A DNA stretch of 20,164 nucleotides from Undibacterium sp. (GCA_014376575.1 JACMRF010000130.1:1-20164), one strand, 5' to 3'. Shown: positions 1 to 8,955, numbered from the stretch's first letter. Numbers and translations are program-made. The notes: generated by a model not told the origin, from the sequence alone.

Positions 1-1107
1 AGCGCCAATAAAGCCGCCGTATAAGTCTTCGTCCACATCGACATCGCCAGCCATACTGCGTGAAAAGATTGTTTCCCAGATCGCTGTCATATCCGGTGCC
101 TTTGCTGCCAAAGCGGCATGTGCATGCACCTGTTGCATATCCAGGCCCCAGTGCGCGGCACGTTCTGCACTCAAGGTCTTTAGGTTGCTAATGACGATAG
201 GAGATTTGTTCAGATGAATGCTCTTGATCGGCAGGCGTGTCACGCCCTCAGGCAGGGCATCAGCTTTGCTGAACATGCGCTGCTTAATGCTTGTTGCATC
301 CAAAGTAAAAAGTTCGCTAGGGTCAACGTTGAGATCCCACACAATGACCTCGTTCTTGTTCTGTGGATGCGTCGCGAGTGGCCACACCGCAGTGATGCAG
401 CCGCGTTCGACCGGAATCATGCCTGAGACATGCAGGAAGGGTTTTTTGACCGGCAGGCCAATCTCAGCAGCCACGCGTTCTTTTTTGTGCAAGGCAAGGC
501 AAAATTCAAATAACTTGGGTTGCTTATCTTTGATGAGTCTTGCCAGCGCGATCGTTGCGCGCACATCCGATAGCGCATCATGAGCCGCCTCGTGCGATAG
601 CCCGTTGGCGGCTGTCAGGTGCTCAAGTCGAAAGCTGGGCTTGCCTTCTGCGTTGCTCGGCCAATTGATTCCTTCCGGTCGCAAAGCGTAGGTGGTGCGT
701 ACCACATCGAGAATATCCCAGCGGCCGCAATTGTTTTGCCACTCGCGCGCATACGGATCAATCAGGTTGCGCCAGAACATAAAGCGCGTGATTTCATCAT
801 CGAAGCGTATCGTGTTATAGCCGACACCAATGGTGCCCGTCTGTGCGAGCTCGTGTTCGATCTTTGCCGCAAATTGGCATTCAGGAATCCCGCGTTCAAG
901 ACAGATTTGCGGTGTGATGCCAGTGATCAAACAGGATTGCGGGTCAGGTAAAAAGTCATTCGCCGGCTGGCAATACAGCATGATGGGTTCGCCGATTTCA
1001 TTGAGATCGGCATCAGTGCGGATGGCAGCAAATTGCGCTGGCCTATCGCGCCTGGCTTGTGCGCCGAAGGTTTCGTAATCGTGCCAGAGAAAAGTATATT
1101 CTTGCAT
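1..1107 (-). CDS. sbcB: Exodeoxyribonuclease I (partial, C-terminus off the left edge)
   Basis: Exonuclease I degrades single-stranded DNA 3' to 5' in the cytoplasm and takes part in recombination and mismatch repair. Reading the minus strand from the ATG at 1107 gives 369 uninterrupted codons to the window edge, against about 475 for the full family protein. The DnaQ-like exonuclease fold is visible: the Exo I motif HDYETFG places the catalytic pair at D10 and E12; a segment close to ITGITPQ follows; then NTIRFDDE (Exo II); and AHDALSDVRAT supplies H176 and D181 of Exo III. The stretch YALRPEGINWP is highly typical of SbcB. The SH3-like and helical C-terminal regions are only partly present. 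The start matches the usual N-terminus; the upstream AGGCAAG is only a modest ribosome binding site. It follows corA on the same strand after 110 bp. Identity is very secure. Confidence 0.95.
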   Translation of the reverse strand, partial: MQEYTFLWHDYETFGAQARRDRPAQFAAIRTDADLNEIGEPIMLYCQPANDFLPDPQSCLITGITPQICLERGIPECQFAAKIEHELAQTGTIGVGYNTIRFDDEITRFMFWRNLIDPYAREWQNNCGRWDILDVVRTTYALRPEGINWPSNAEGKPSFRLEHLTAANGLSHEAAHDALSDVRATIALARLIKDKQPKLFEFCLALHKKERVAAEIGLPVKKPFLHVSGMIPVERGCITAVWPLATHPQNKNEVIVWDLNVDPSELFTLDATSIKQRMFSKADALPEGVTRLPIKSIHLNKSPIVISNLKTLSAERAAHWGLDMQQVHAHAALAAKAPDMTAIWETIFSRSMAGDVDVDEDLYGGFIGA

Positions 1108-1149
1108 GCTTGCTCTTGCCTGTCATTGAAGGTAAATGAGGGGAGTATA

Positions 1150-1177
1150 TTTATAAGCGCACGCCAATACTGCGCAA
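1150..1177 (-). promoter_or_regulatory. Possible sigma70-type promoter for sbcB
   Basis: In the corA-sbcB gap the minus strand reads TTGCGC (1172-1177), a 16-nt spacer, then TATAAA (1150-1155). The -10 matches 5 of 6 consensus bases, the -35 only 3 of 6. It would give sbcB a leader of about 35-40 nt. This is a pattern match only; co-transcription with corA is equally possible. Confidence 0.35.
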
Positions 1178-1217
1178 ACGGCTTAAATATCGACATACTA
1201 CCTACTAGTATGCATCG

Positions 1218-2318
1218 TTAGTCGCGGCCTTGGCCAGCCCTATGATCCAGATAGCGTCGGCTGCGGAAATAGATCAGCAATAACACCACCAACCCAAGCA
1301 TGGCTCCCATGACGATCCAAAACCCCTGGGTATTATTTAGCATGGGCATCTGGACGAAATTCATTCCGAAAATTCCGGTGATTAAGGTGAGTGGCATGAA
1401 TAAGGCGGTAATGACGGTAAGCGTACGCATGATCTCGCTGGTGCGATGCGCCATCGCGGCGAAGTGGATCTGCACTGCGGATTCCAGCGACCCTTCGAGC
1501 CGGCGCGCATGATTGAGTACGCGCCCGATATGCTCGATCACATCATTGGTGCGCACCAGTAGCATATCCTTGGAGCGACCGTTGTCGCCTGTTTTGCCGT
1601 CGTGAGTGTCGACAAAATGATCGCGCAGCTCTTGCAGTGCATCGTGTTGTTCTTCACATAGGTGATCAAGCTTGCGTAACTCTATGCGCGAATCGAGCAA
1701 GGCCAGCCAGTTGTTAAAAGGCTTGCGTGGATCAAGAAGGGCGTGTTGCCAGCGATCTAGTTGCTGGGTAAGTGGCTGCCGTAATTCCAGGTACTGATCT
1801 ACCATCGCGTTAAGTAGCCGCAACATCAGGTCTTCCGGAGAGGTGGGCAAACGACTTGAGTGACTGTTGTTATCGGCTTTTGGTTTGTAACTGAGCAAAC
1901 GCGCCCGCATTGCTTCTATGCTCTGGCTCTTGGCCGACCTCACACTGATGAGCGCGTTGCCAACCAGAAAGAAGGACACCGGCAGCGTCAGCAGTTTGTT
2001 CAGCACGGCGGGGATTTTTTTTCTTGCGCCACTGGTTTCAACAACGGATGTGGTCTCGCCGTGCAAAGCAAGATTGCGAAATACGACCATTTCGTATTCC
2101 TGTGTCGCGTCAAAATAGGACGGATGGGTTAGGTTGAGAGCATCCCTTAAATGGAGATCATACAGGGCTGTTCCCGTCACGCGGGCGACCTCATCGCGCC
2201 ATTTTTCCGGGTCGATGGCTACCTCATCGTGCGTCGCATCCAGCCATAAAAAACCATGAGAGTGAAGGTCGGAACTGTTGAGTAAAACCTGATTTTCATC
2301 GAAGTGAAAAATATCCAT
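1218..2318 (-). CDS. corA: CorA-family magnesium/divalent metal transporter
   Basis: A 366-residue inner-membrane transporter of the CorA family, which works as a pentameric channel for Mg2+ (some members carry other divalent ions). The large N-terminal cytoplasmic domain (about residues 1-290) is followed by two C-terminal transmembrane helices at about 299-317 and 332-350. The family signature GMN is at residues 318-320, at the end of the first helix (ITGIFGMNF). The loop between the helices reads VQMPMLNNT and lacks the acidic residue of the classical MPEL loop, so the ion preference is uncertain. The C-terminus is basic (FRSRRYLDHR), as expected for the cytoplasmic tail. It lies 24 bp downstream of hemB on the same strand, so is probably co-transcribed with it, and upstream of sbcB. 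Family assignment is firm; the symbol is by family. Confidence 0.88.
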   Translation of the reverse strand: MDIFHFDENQVLLNSSDLHSHGFLWLDATHDEVAIDPEKWRDEVARVTGTALYDLHLRDALNLTHPSYFDATQEYEMVVFRNLALHGETTSVVETSGARKKIPAVLNKLLTLPVSFFLVGNALISVRSAKSQSIEAMRARLLSYKPKADNNSHSSRLPTSPEDLMLRLLNAMVDQYLELRQPLTQQLDRWQHALLDPRKPFNNWLALLDSRIELRKLDHLCEEQHDALQELRDHFVDTHDGKTGDNGRSKDMLLVRTNDVIEHIGRVLNHARRLEGSLESAVQIHFAAMAHRTSEIMRTLTVITALFMPLTLITGIFGMNFVQMPMLNNTQGFWIVMGAMLGLVVLLLIYFRSRRYLDHRAGQGRD

Positions 2319-2342
2319 GCTGGGTTGTTATATCTTGTCTGG

Positions 2343-3362
<1,020 letters not shown>

Positions 3363-3396
3363 TTACCAAAAAATATTATTCATATTAATGAAACTA

Positions 3397-3523
3397 TTTT
3401 GATGAAGTCGGCTCTGATTGAACAGGTATACCGCCTACCACTTCATCTCCCTGAGTGGGCGCCTTTCGTTTTTTTCGATAAGGCGTTATTTCCCCGGCAC
3501 GAGGTTTGTGCTGGGGTTTTTTT
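3397..3523 (+). ncRNA. Candidate small RNA opposite the engB-hemB transcript
   Basis: No protein gene runs on the plus strand here, yet the strand carries three consecutive hairpins. The first pairs GATGAAGT (3401-3408) with ACTTCATC (3440-3447), extended by CGG/CCG, leaving an unpaired CCTACC. The second pairs CGCCTT+TCG (3460-3468) with CGA+AAGGCG (3476-3485) around a 7-T loop, with one bulged T. The third is an intrinsic terminator at 3492-3523. Single-stranded C-rich stretches (CCTACC, ATCTCCC) would suit pairing to ribosome binding sites. A -10-like TATTAA (3383-3388) exists but no convincing -35. The 5' end given is a guess from the structure. It could instead be a barrier against antisense transcription into engB. 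It does not resemble 6S, SRP or tmRNA by eye. Confidence 0.38.
3492..3523 (+). terminator. Intrinsic terminator, plus-strand orientation
   Basis: CCCCGGCAC (3492-3500) pairs over its full 9 bp (one G-U) with GTGCTGGGG (3508-3516) around a 7-nt loop, and is followed directly by seven Ts (3517-3523). The T-run lies only on the plus-strand side, so it would stop rightward transcription. Its last bases overlap the engB stop codon (TAA on the minus strand, 3522-3524). No plus-strand protein gene precedes it. Confidence 0.8.
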
Positions 3524-4259
3524 ATGTTAATTCGTTATCTGAACTGGCATTGGATTCAGATGACTCGATCGAACTGCCTTCCCGTTTAACAAAGGGTTGA
3601 TCCAATGCCGTCAGTTGCTGGATCTTTGCATCCGCTTCTTCAATGCCGATGCGCTTGAGTGAAGAAAACAATTGTGCAGTAAATGGAAATGGCACGCCGT
3701 GTTCATCGGTGTAGCTGGCCAACACGGTGTTGGTCAATCGCAATGCATTCGTCGCTTCGTTGCGATTAAGCTTATCTGCTTTGGTCAAAAGACAATGCAC
3801 AGGGCGACCGGTCGGCGCAAACCATTCCAGCATTTGACGATCCAGATCGGTAAATGGGCGACGTGAATCCATGATCAAGATGAGTGCCGATAATTGTTCG
3901 CGTCTCTGTACATATTCACCGAGCAATTGGTTCCAATGATTTTTCGCAGCACCAGGAACTTCCGCATAGCCATAACCAGGCAAATCAACGAGTAACGCAC
4001 GTATATCTTCGATAATTGTGGCGTCCTTGCGATGCTGCGCAACGTGTGAGCCACCGATAGAGAAATAATTAATATGTTGCGTGCGCCCAGGTGTTTTGGA
4101 TGCGAAGCAAAGTTTTTTCTGATTACACAGAATATTGATGGCAGTAGATTTCCCCGCGTTGGAGCGACCTGCGAAGGCGACTTCAGGGACTTGAAGTGTA
4201 GGCAGGTTGCGAAGATGATTGACCGTCGTAAGGAAACGAGCTTGCCAGAGGATAGACAT
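3522..4259 (-). CDS. yihA: Ribosome biogenesis GTP-binding protein EngB/YsxC (YihA)
   Basis: An essential-type TRAFAC GTPase that assists late assembly of the large ribosomal subunit. From the ATG at 4259 the protein is 245 residues, somewhat longer than the roughly 210 of E. coli. G motifs are in order: G1 GRSNAGKS (31-38), G2 in [11 protein letters not shown] (57-67), G3 DLPG followed by YGYAEVP (92-102), G4 TKAD (159-162) and G5 FSSLK (198-202). A longer-than-usual segment (about 70-88, containing [15 protein letters not shown]) sits between G2 and G3, and the C-terminal tail is Ser/Asp/Glu-rich. The open frame extends upstream to 4454, but that extension does not resemble the family, whose N-termini begin just before [14 protein letters not shown]. 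No clear Shine-Dalgarno is visible. It is the first gene of the engB-hemB-corA series and divergent from cytochrome c4. Confidence 0.95.
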   Translation of the reverse strand: MSILWQARFLTTVNHLRNLPTLQVPEVAFAGRSNAGKSTAINILCNQKKLCFASKTPGRTQHINYFSIGGSHVAQHRKDATIIEDIRALLVDLPGYGYAEVPGAAKNHWNQLLGEYVQRREQLSALILIMDSRRPFTDLDRQMLEWFAPTGRPVHCLLTKADKLNRNEATNALRLTNTVLASYTDEHGVPFPFTAQLFSSLKRIGIEEADAKIQQLTALDQPFVKREGSSIESSESNASSDNELT

Positions 4260-4379
4260 AAATTGAGGCCAATAATGATAAATGCGTGAAAAAATACAAC
4301 GAAAATGCGCGAATTCGCTTAAAAATGCCGCTGTGTTCAGGCTCCACACGTCCTGAATAGCCAACATTTCCTTTGAAGC

Positions 4380-4391
4380 TATTGTACAATA
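4380..4391. promoter_or_regulatory. 12-bp perfect palindrome in the engB/cytochrome c4 divergent region
   Basis: TATTGTACAATA is a perfect palindrome midway between the divergent engB and cytochrome c4 genes. It holds TACAAT, a 5-of-6 match to a -10 box, on each strand. It could be an operator or part of overlapping promoters. No convincing -35 was found at the right distance on either strand, so the role is open. Confidence 0.3.
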
Positions 4392-4444
4392 AGGGGTTAG
4401 ACATTGGGCAGTCGCGAACGTGCTGCCTAGCGAATTAGCTATTT

Positions 4445-4473
4445 TTGTCGCCAATAGGGCAGATTTCCATTAT
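4445..4473 (+). promoter_or_regulatory. Possible promoter for cytochrome c4
   Basis: TTGTCG (4445-4450), a 17-nt spacer and CATTAT (4468-4473) match 4 of 6 bases in each box. Transcription would begin about 12 nt before the ATG at 4493, giving a very short leader. Weak pattern evidence. Confidence 0.3.
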
Positions 4474-4492
4474 TTAGTCTCAGGGTGTTTGA

Positions 4493-5152
4493 ATGAACCG
4501 TGCTTTTTTACCTTTTCTCAAGACCGTTAGCATCGCATTGCTGGCGTTTTCCACATTGACTCATGCTAATGAACATGCCGCCCCCGCAAAGGCTGATCCA
4601 GCCAAGGGCGAAGCCTTGTACACCAATGGTGATGCTGGTCGCGGTATCGTTGCTTGCGTTTCCTGCCATGGCGCGGCTGGTAATTCTACTATCAGCGTGA
4701 ATCCTAAATTGGCAGGTCAGCACGAAGCCTATATCGCTAAGCAATTAGATAACTTTAAAGGCCCGGACCGTAACAATGCTGTGATGAGTACTTTTGCAAA
4801 AGCGATGACGGCAGACGATATGAAGAACGTCGCCAGCTACCTATCGGCGCAAAAATCCAAACCTGGTTCTGCTAAAAACAAAGAAATCGTTGAGTTGGGT
4901 AAACAGATTTATCGCGGTGGTATCGCTGAGAAAAATGTCCCGGCATGTGCGGGTTGTCACAGCCCGAACGGCGCTGGTATTCCGGCCCAATTCCCACGCA
5001 TTGCTGGTCAGCACCAAGACTACACCGTTGCACAGTTGACAAATTTTCGCACAGGCGTGCGTAAGAACAGCGTGCAGATGACGACGATTTCCAAGCGTAT
5101 GTCCGATGATGAGATGAAGGCAGTCGCAGATTATGTCGCTGGTCTCAAGTAA
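4493..5152 (+). CDS. Dihaem cytochrome c4
   Basis: A 219-residue periplasmic electron carrier with two c-type haem domains. Cytochromes c4 commonly shuttle electrons from the bc1 complex to terminal oxidases. The N-terminus is a Sec signal peptide (hydrophobic core about residues 10-22, with THANEHAAP near the cleavage site). Haem-binding motifs are CVSCH (C55-H59) and CAGCH (C152-H156), each starting one half of a duplicated structure. Each half contains LAGQH/IAGQH, then a Met-rich segment (VMSTFAKAM; MTTISKRM) likely to supply the axial Met ligand, and a DD(D/E)MK...V(A)xY helix. Spacing to resB is 97 bp with a terminator between. The pairing with System II maturation genes fits, because this protein would itself be a substrate of ResB/CcsB. 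The start is the family start; the upstream GGTG is a weak ribosome binding site. Confidence 0.95.
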   Translation: MNRAFLPFLKTVSIALLAFSTLTHANEHAAPAKADPAKGEALYTNGDAGRGIVACVSCHGAAGNSTISVNPKLAGQHEAYIAKQLDNFKGPDRNNAVMSTFAKAMTADDMKNVASYLSAQKSKPGSAKNKEIVELGKQIYRGGIAEKNVPACAGCHSPNGAGIPAQFPRIAGQHQDYTVAQLTNFRTGVRKNSVQMTTISKRMSDDEMKAVADYVAGLK

Positions 5153-5205
5153 TTTCTGATTGCTGTAGCAAGAAGCAGAATCGCTCAACAATATTAAGAT
5201 TAACG

Positions 5206-5241
5206 AAGGGGGTGGCAAAAGCCATCCCCTTTTGTTTTTTT
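5206..5241 (+). terminator. Intrinsic terminator after cytochrome c4, abutting resB
   Basis: AAGGGGGTGGC (5206-5216) pairs along 11 bp (one G-U) with GCCATCCCCTT (5221-5231) around an AAAA loop. It is followed by TTG and seven Ts, ending at 5241. The resB ATG at 5250 is only 8 nt beyond the U-tract, so any read-through directly feeds resB. Confidence 0.85.
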
Positions 5242-5249
5242 GGAAAACT

Positions 5250-7436
5250 ATGGAAACTGAACCAACAACAGCCGGAATGACAATACGCACGCAAAGACGG
5301 TGGTTGGCAAATTTGGTCGAGCTACTCTCGTCGATGCGTTTTGCCATCAGTCTATTAACGTTGATTGCAATCACCTCCGTCATCGGCACGGTACTCAAGC
5401 AAAATGAGCCCATGCCCAATTATGTCAATCAATTTGGGCCGTTTTGGTTCGAAGTATTTAACAAACTTAGTCTGTATTCGCTGTATTCGGCTTGGTGGTT
5501 TTTGATGATCATGACATTTCTGGTGCTTTCAACCAGCTTGTGTCTGATACGTAATGCGCCCAAGATGCTGAAAGACATGCGCAGCTGGCGCGAAAACGTG
5601 CGCGAACAATCTCTGCGCAATTTTCATCACCGATCCGAATGGAATAGCCCATTCCAACGTAGCGACCTGGTATTGAAAATTACTAAGCATATTAACGAGT
5701 TTGGTTACCAATCCAAAATAGTTGAGAAAGAAAATGCGACTCTCATCGCCGCTAAGCAAGGAGCTGCCAACAAATGGGGCTATATTTTCGCGCACAGCGC
5801 CATCGTCATTATTTGCGTAGGCGGTTTGCTTGATTCAGATCTGGCCATCCGTTTTCAGCAGTGGTTTATGGGTAAAGTGCCTTTCGACGGCAATGGCATC
5901 ATCGCCAAAATCCCGCCGCAGCATAGACTGGCGTTGGGTACACCTACGTTCCGTGGCAACACCATGATTCCGGAAGGTGCTAGCAGTAGTACCGCCATCA
6001 TTCCTCAACCAAGTGGTGTTCTGATTCAGGATTTGCCCTTCACCATACAACTTAATAAATTCATTATTGATTATTACTCGACTGGCATGCCTAAGTTGTT
6101 TGCGAGTGAAGTGATGATTAAAGACCATGAGACTGGCAAAATTTTTGCTGCCACGATCAAGGTGAATCAGCCGTTGATCTACAAGGGGATCGCGGTGTTT
6201 CAATCCAGTTTTGAAGACGGTGGTAGTCATCTAAGGTTGAAGGCGCATCCTATGCAGGGTAGTAAAGCGACTAGCTTTGACATCAAAGGGGATGTCGGTG
6301 CAACAACCCCGCTGGGCGTTACTAACGGTGGCAACGACTACAGCATAGAGTGGTCAGGCTTTCGGCCATTCAATGTTGAGAACATGTCGCGCAATGGTCA
6401 GGATCTGCGTGCAGTAAATACCAAGAAAAACTTCAATGAGCAATTTTCTGCCGATTTGGATAAGCACACAGGTTCTGCTGCTAAGAATGCGAATAGCAAA
6501 GACTTAAAAAATGTCGGTCCTAGCGTGCAATACAAATTGCGCGACAAAACCGGGCAAGCGAGAGAGTTTCACAATTATATGCAGCCTGTGTCAGTCGATG
6601 GTGCATGGGTATTTCTGGCCGGTACCCGCGACAGTCCCGGTGAAGCGTTCCGATATTTGCGGATTCCCGCTGACGATGACGATACCGTCAACGAATGGAT
6701 GCGCATTCGGGCTGCTTTGCTTGATCCGGCGTTACGTGAGGCTGCGGCGCAGAAATATGCGCGCCGCGCTTTGCCCGATGCGAGTCCGGATAGTATGCAA
6801 GCGCAATTGGCTGAGTCCGCGAAAAAAGGTATGTTGATTTTTGCCGGACAGCGCTCTGCGGCAGCAGCAGCCTCGCCGCCGATTGCTGGCTTTGTCGCGA
6901 TTTCACAATTTTTGCAGCAAATTCCTGAAGCAGAGCAGGGCAAGGCCGCTGATGTTTTTATGAAAATTCTGAATGGAAGCATGTGGGATTTATGGCAACT
7001 TGCTCGTGTCAATGACGGTTTGCCAGAGATTGAGTTGGACGAGAAGCATGCTCGCTTTTTACAATCCGCAACCAGCGCTTTGTCTGATTCTTTCTTTTAT
7101 GGCGCCCCGGTGTATTTGCAGTTGACCGGCTTTGAGGAGATCAAGGCATCAGTCTTCCAGATAACTCGCTCGCCGGGTCAAAATGTGGTTTACTTGGGCT
7201 GCCTATTTTTGGTTATTGGTGTGTTCTCCATGTTTTATATTCGCGAACGTCGTTTGTGGATTTGGATTAAAGATAATCGCGACGGTGCAAGCGCATTAAT
7301 GGCCTTAAGTTCGCAGCGCAAGACGCTGGATTTTGAAAAAGAATTTGGGCAACTAAAAACACGCTTACAGCAGATGAGTCAGCACGACGCAAACGAGGCC
7401 GCGCAAGCGCAAGCGGCAAGCAAAGCAATCGATTAA
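5250..7436 (+). CDS. resB: Cytochrome c biogenesis protein ResB (System II, Ccs1)
   Basis: ResB/Ccs1 forms, with CcsA/CcsB, the System II complex that moves haem across the inner membrane and ligates it to CXXCH apocytochromes in the periplasm. From the ATG at 5250 it has 728 residues, normal for betaproteobacteria. Predicted membrane segments: about 30-50 (LLTLIAITSVIGTVLKQ), 80-100 (AWWFLMIMTFLVLSTSLC) and 177-195 (FAHSAIVIICVGGLL, holding a His that may bind haem). A large periplasmic domain follows, then a last helix near the C-terminus (VVYLGCLFLVIGVFSMFYI) and a cytoplasmic tail. The stretch NEPMPNYVNQFGPFWF is a strong ResB signature. The frame is open back to a TTG at 5232, but this lies inside the terminator U-tract, so 5250 (GGAA just upstream) is preferred; ATG 5277 is another possibility. 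Confidence 0.94.
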   Translation: METEPTTAGMTIRTQRRWLANLVELLSSMRFAISLLTLIAITSVIGTVLKQNEPMPNYVNQFGPFWFEVFNKLSLYSLYSAWWFLMIMTFLVLSTSLCLIRNAPKMLKDMRSWRENVREQSLRNFHHRSEWNSPFQRSDLVLKITKHINEFGYQSKIVEKENATLIAAKQGAANKWGYIFAHSAIVIICVGGLLDSDLAIRFQQWFMGKVPFDGNGIIAKIPPQHRLALGTPTFRGNTMIPEGASSSTAIIPQPSGVLIQDLPFTIQLNKFIIDYYSTGMPKLFASEVMIKDHETGKIFAATIKVNQPLIYKGIAVFQSSFEDGGSHLRLKAHPMQGSKATSFDIKGDVGATTPLGVTNGGNDYSIEWSGFRPFNVENMSRNGQDLRAVNTKKNFNEQFSADLDKHTGSAAKNANSKDLKNVGPSVQYKLRDKTGQAREFHNYMQPVSVDGAWVFLAGTRDSPGEAFRYLRIPADDDDTVNEWMRIRAALLDPALREAAAQKYARRALPDASPDSMQAQLAESAKKGMLIFAGQRSAAAAASPPIAGFVAISQFLQQIPEAEQGKAADVFMKILNGSMWDLWQLARVNDGLPEIELDEKHARFLQSATSALSDSFFYGAPVYLQLTGFEEIKASVFQITRSPGQNVVYLGCLFLVIGVFSMFYIRERRLWIWIKDNRDGASALMALSSQRKTLDFEKEFGQLKTRLQQMSQHDANEAAQAQAASKAID

Positions 7437-7487
7437 ACTGCTGACCCGCACATCGTAACTAGCATTGTCATTCGCACTGGAAATATC

Positions 7488-8633
7488 ATGGAAATAACAC
7501 AAAATTACATGCCGTATCAAGGCTTTTTTAAACGCTTGTCGGTGCTCGATTGGCTCTATGCAGCGACGCTCGGCTTGGCATCTTTATATGCGCTAAACCG
7601 CTTTGGCACCTATATGGATGTGTATGAGAAAGGCATCTTGCTGTTGGCTGCACCAACTTTCGCCTGGCTGGGCTGGCATTGGAAGCCAGTCCGCAGCCTG
7701 ATGTTGATTCTGGCATTGTTGGCGCTGTTTTCCATTCATCTCTACGAGGGATCGCTAGAGATGGCAAATAAAAAGTTTTTACTGAAATATTTATTTTCCA
7801 GCCAATCGGCAATCTTGTGGATGGGCACTTTATTCTTTTTCTCCACTTTTTTCTATTGGCTTGGTCTGCTGGCGCGTTCAGATTTCAATTCGAAGCTAGG
7901 CTCCATCCTTTGCTGGTCGGCAGTCGTAATGGGCTTCACGGGATTATTAGTGCGTTGGTATGAGTCATATTTAATTGGTAGCGATATCGGGCATATTCCG
8001 GTATCGAATTTATATGAAGTTTTCATTTTGTTTTCGATGATCACTGCGATGTTTTACCTTTATTACGAACAACAATACGCCACTCTTCAGCTGGGCCCTT
8101 TTGTCCTGATTGTCATCGCTGCTGCGGTAGGCTTTTTACTTTGGTACACGGTATCGCGTGATGCTGCCGAGATTCAGCCGCTGGTTCCTGCCCTGCAAAG
8201 CTGGTGGATGAAGATACATGTGCCGGCCAACTTTATTGGTTATGGGACATTTTCTTTGGCGGCCATGGTTGGGTTAGCTTATTTGTTGAAATCCAAAGGC
8301 TGGTTGCAAGACCGCTTGCCATCATTGGAGGTGCTTGATGATGTCATGTACAAGGCGATCTCGGTTGGCTTTGCTTTTTTCACGATTGCAACAATACTCG
8401 GTGCACTGTGGGCGGCAGAAGCATGGGGCGGTTACTGGTCGTGGGATCCTAAAGAAACCTGGGCGCTGATTGTCTGGCTCAATTACGCTGCCTGGTTGCA
8501 CATGCGTTTGATGAAAGGCCTGCGCGGTCAGGTAGCCGCTTGGTGGGCATTGATCGGTTTGCTGGTGACAAGCTTCGCATTTCTGGGTGTGAATATGTTT
8601 TTGTCTGGCCTGCATTCCTACGGCGCGCTTTGA
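7488..8633 (+). CDS. ccsB: Cytochrome c biogenesis protein CcsB/CcsA (System II, haem handling)
   Basis: The 381-residue multi-spanning partner of ResB, with about eight hydrophobic helices. It carries the haem-handling WWD-type signature WGGYWSWDPKETWALIVW (residues 313-330), which presents haem on the periplasmic face. Flanking conserved histidines are H244 in WWMKIHVPANFIGYG and H376 in SGLHSYG, with H338 in AAWLHMR; two such His residues are the external axial ligands in the family. The start ATG has GGAA about 8 nt upstream. It lies 51 bp after resB on the same strand, so the two are very likely one transcript. It ends at the edge of a 399-bp stretch without genes. Identity is secure; naming as CcsA or CcsB varies between databases. 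Confidence 0.95.
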   Translation: MEITQNYMPYQGFFKRLSVLDWLYAATLGLASLYALNRFGTYMDVYEKGILLLAAPTFAWLGWHWKPVRSLMLILALLALFSIHLYEGSLEMANKKFLLKYLFSSQSAILWMGTLFFFSTFFYWLGLLARSDFNSKLGSILCWSAVVMGFTGLLVRWYESYLIGSDIGHIPVSNLYEVFILFSMITAMFYLYYEQQYATLQLGPFVLIVIAAAVGFLLWYTVSRDAAEIQPLVPALQSWWMKIHVPANFIGYGTFSLAAMVGLAYLLKSKGWLQDRLPSLEVLDDVMYKAISVGFAFFTIATILGALWAAEAWGGYWSWDPKETWALIVWLNYAAWLHMRLMKGLRGQVAAWWALIGLLVTSFAFLGVNMFLSGLHSYGAL

Positions 8634-8691
8634 TCTACGTTTCCGCTAGAACGAGTTGCTTTCGCTGAAATGATTTTATTGAGATTTTTTC

Positions 8692-8872
8692 TTTAACCCA
8701 GAATTTCCATTAGGAATGGCAATGATGACTGATGCACTTTTCGAGGCAGTTTTACTGCGAATGAGGCGCCAATAGCGAGCTATTGCCACGAAGAGCAGAA
8801 AAAATGACCGAAAATGCGCCGTCAGCATGCTAATAGCACCGCAGGTGCGCCTAATGGAAAATCTGGGTTTAA
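8692..8872. repeat. MITE-like structured repeat with 23-bp imperfect terminal inverted repeats
   Basis: Positions 8692-8714 and 8850-8872 are inverted repeats matching at 21 of 23 positions; the shared core can be read as CCATTAGG at the left arm's inner end and CCTAATGG at the right. Inside is nested symmetry: GCACTTTTCG (8734-8743) pairs with CGAAAATGC (8809-8817) with one bulged C. Within that are two tight hairpins, GCAGT-TTT-ACTGC (8746-8758) and CAATAGC-GA-GCTATTG (8770-8785). A further hairpin GCACC-GCA-GGTGC (8836-8848) lies on the right side. The whole would fold as a branched RNA or cruciform. No transposase and no clear target duplication are present. A non-autonomous mobile element or a dispersed intergenic repeat is the likeliest reading; whether other copies exist cannot be seen here. 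Confidence 0.6.
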
Positions 8873-8955
8873 CACGCAATGTTTATGCGGCTTCCGGCGC
8901 GATTTTGGCCTAGAGGGCGCATGGATGTTGCGCGTACTGATACTTAATTTTAATT

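Noticed and set aside
214..1078. Plus-strand open frames across 214-1078
   Set aside because: They lie antisense to the clear sbcB frame and show no protein-family features or ribosome binding sites.
3402..3530. Small plus-strand open frame (42 codons from ATG 3402) across the sRNA candidate
   Set aside because: No ribosome binding site, it reads through the intrinsic terminator, and the composition simply mirrors the hairpins.
4260..4454. N-terminal extension of EngB
   Set aside because: The added 65 residues are unlike the EngB family and occupy the divergent promoter region.
5232..5249. TTG start for ResB
   Set aside because: The codon lies within the terminator U-tract; the ATG at 5250 has a better-placed GGAA.
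8676..8879. 67-codon minus-strand open frame over the repeat element
   Set aside because: It coincides almost exactly with the inverted-repeat element, has no ribosome binding site, and its sequence is that of the repeat rather than a recognisable protein.
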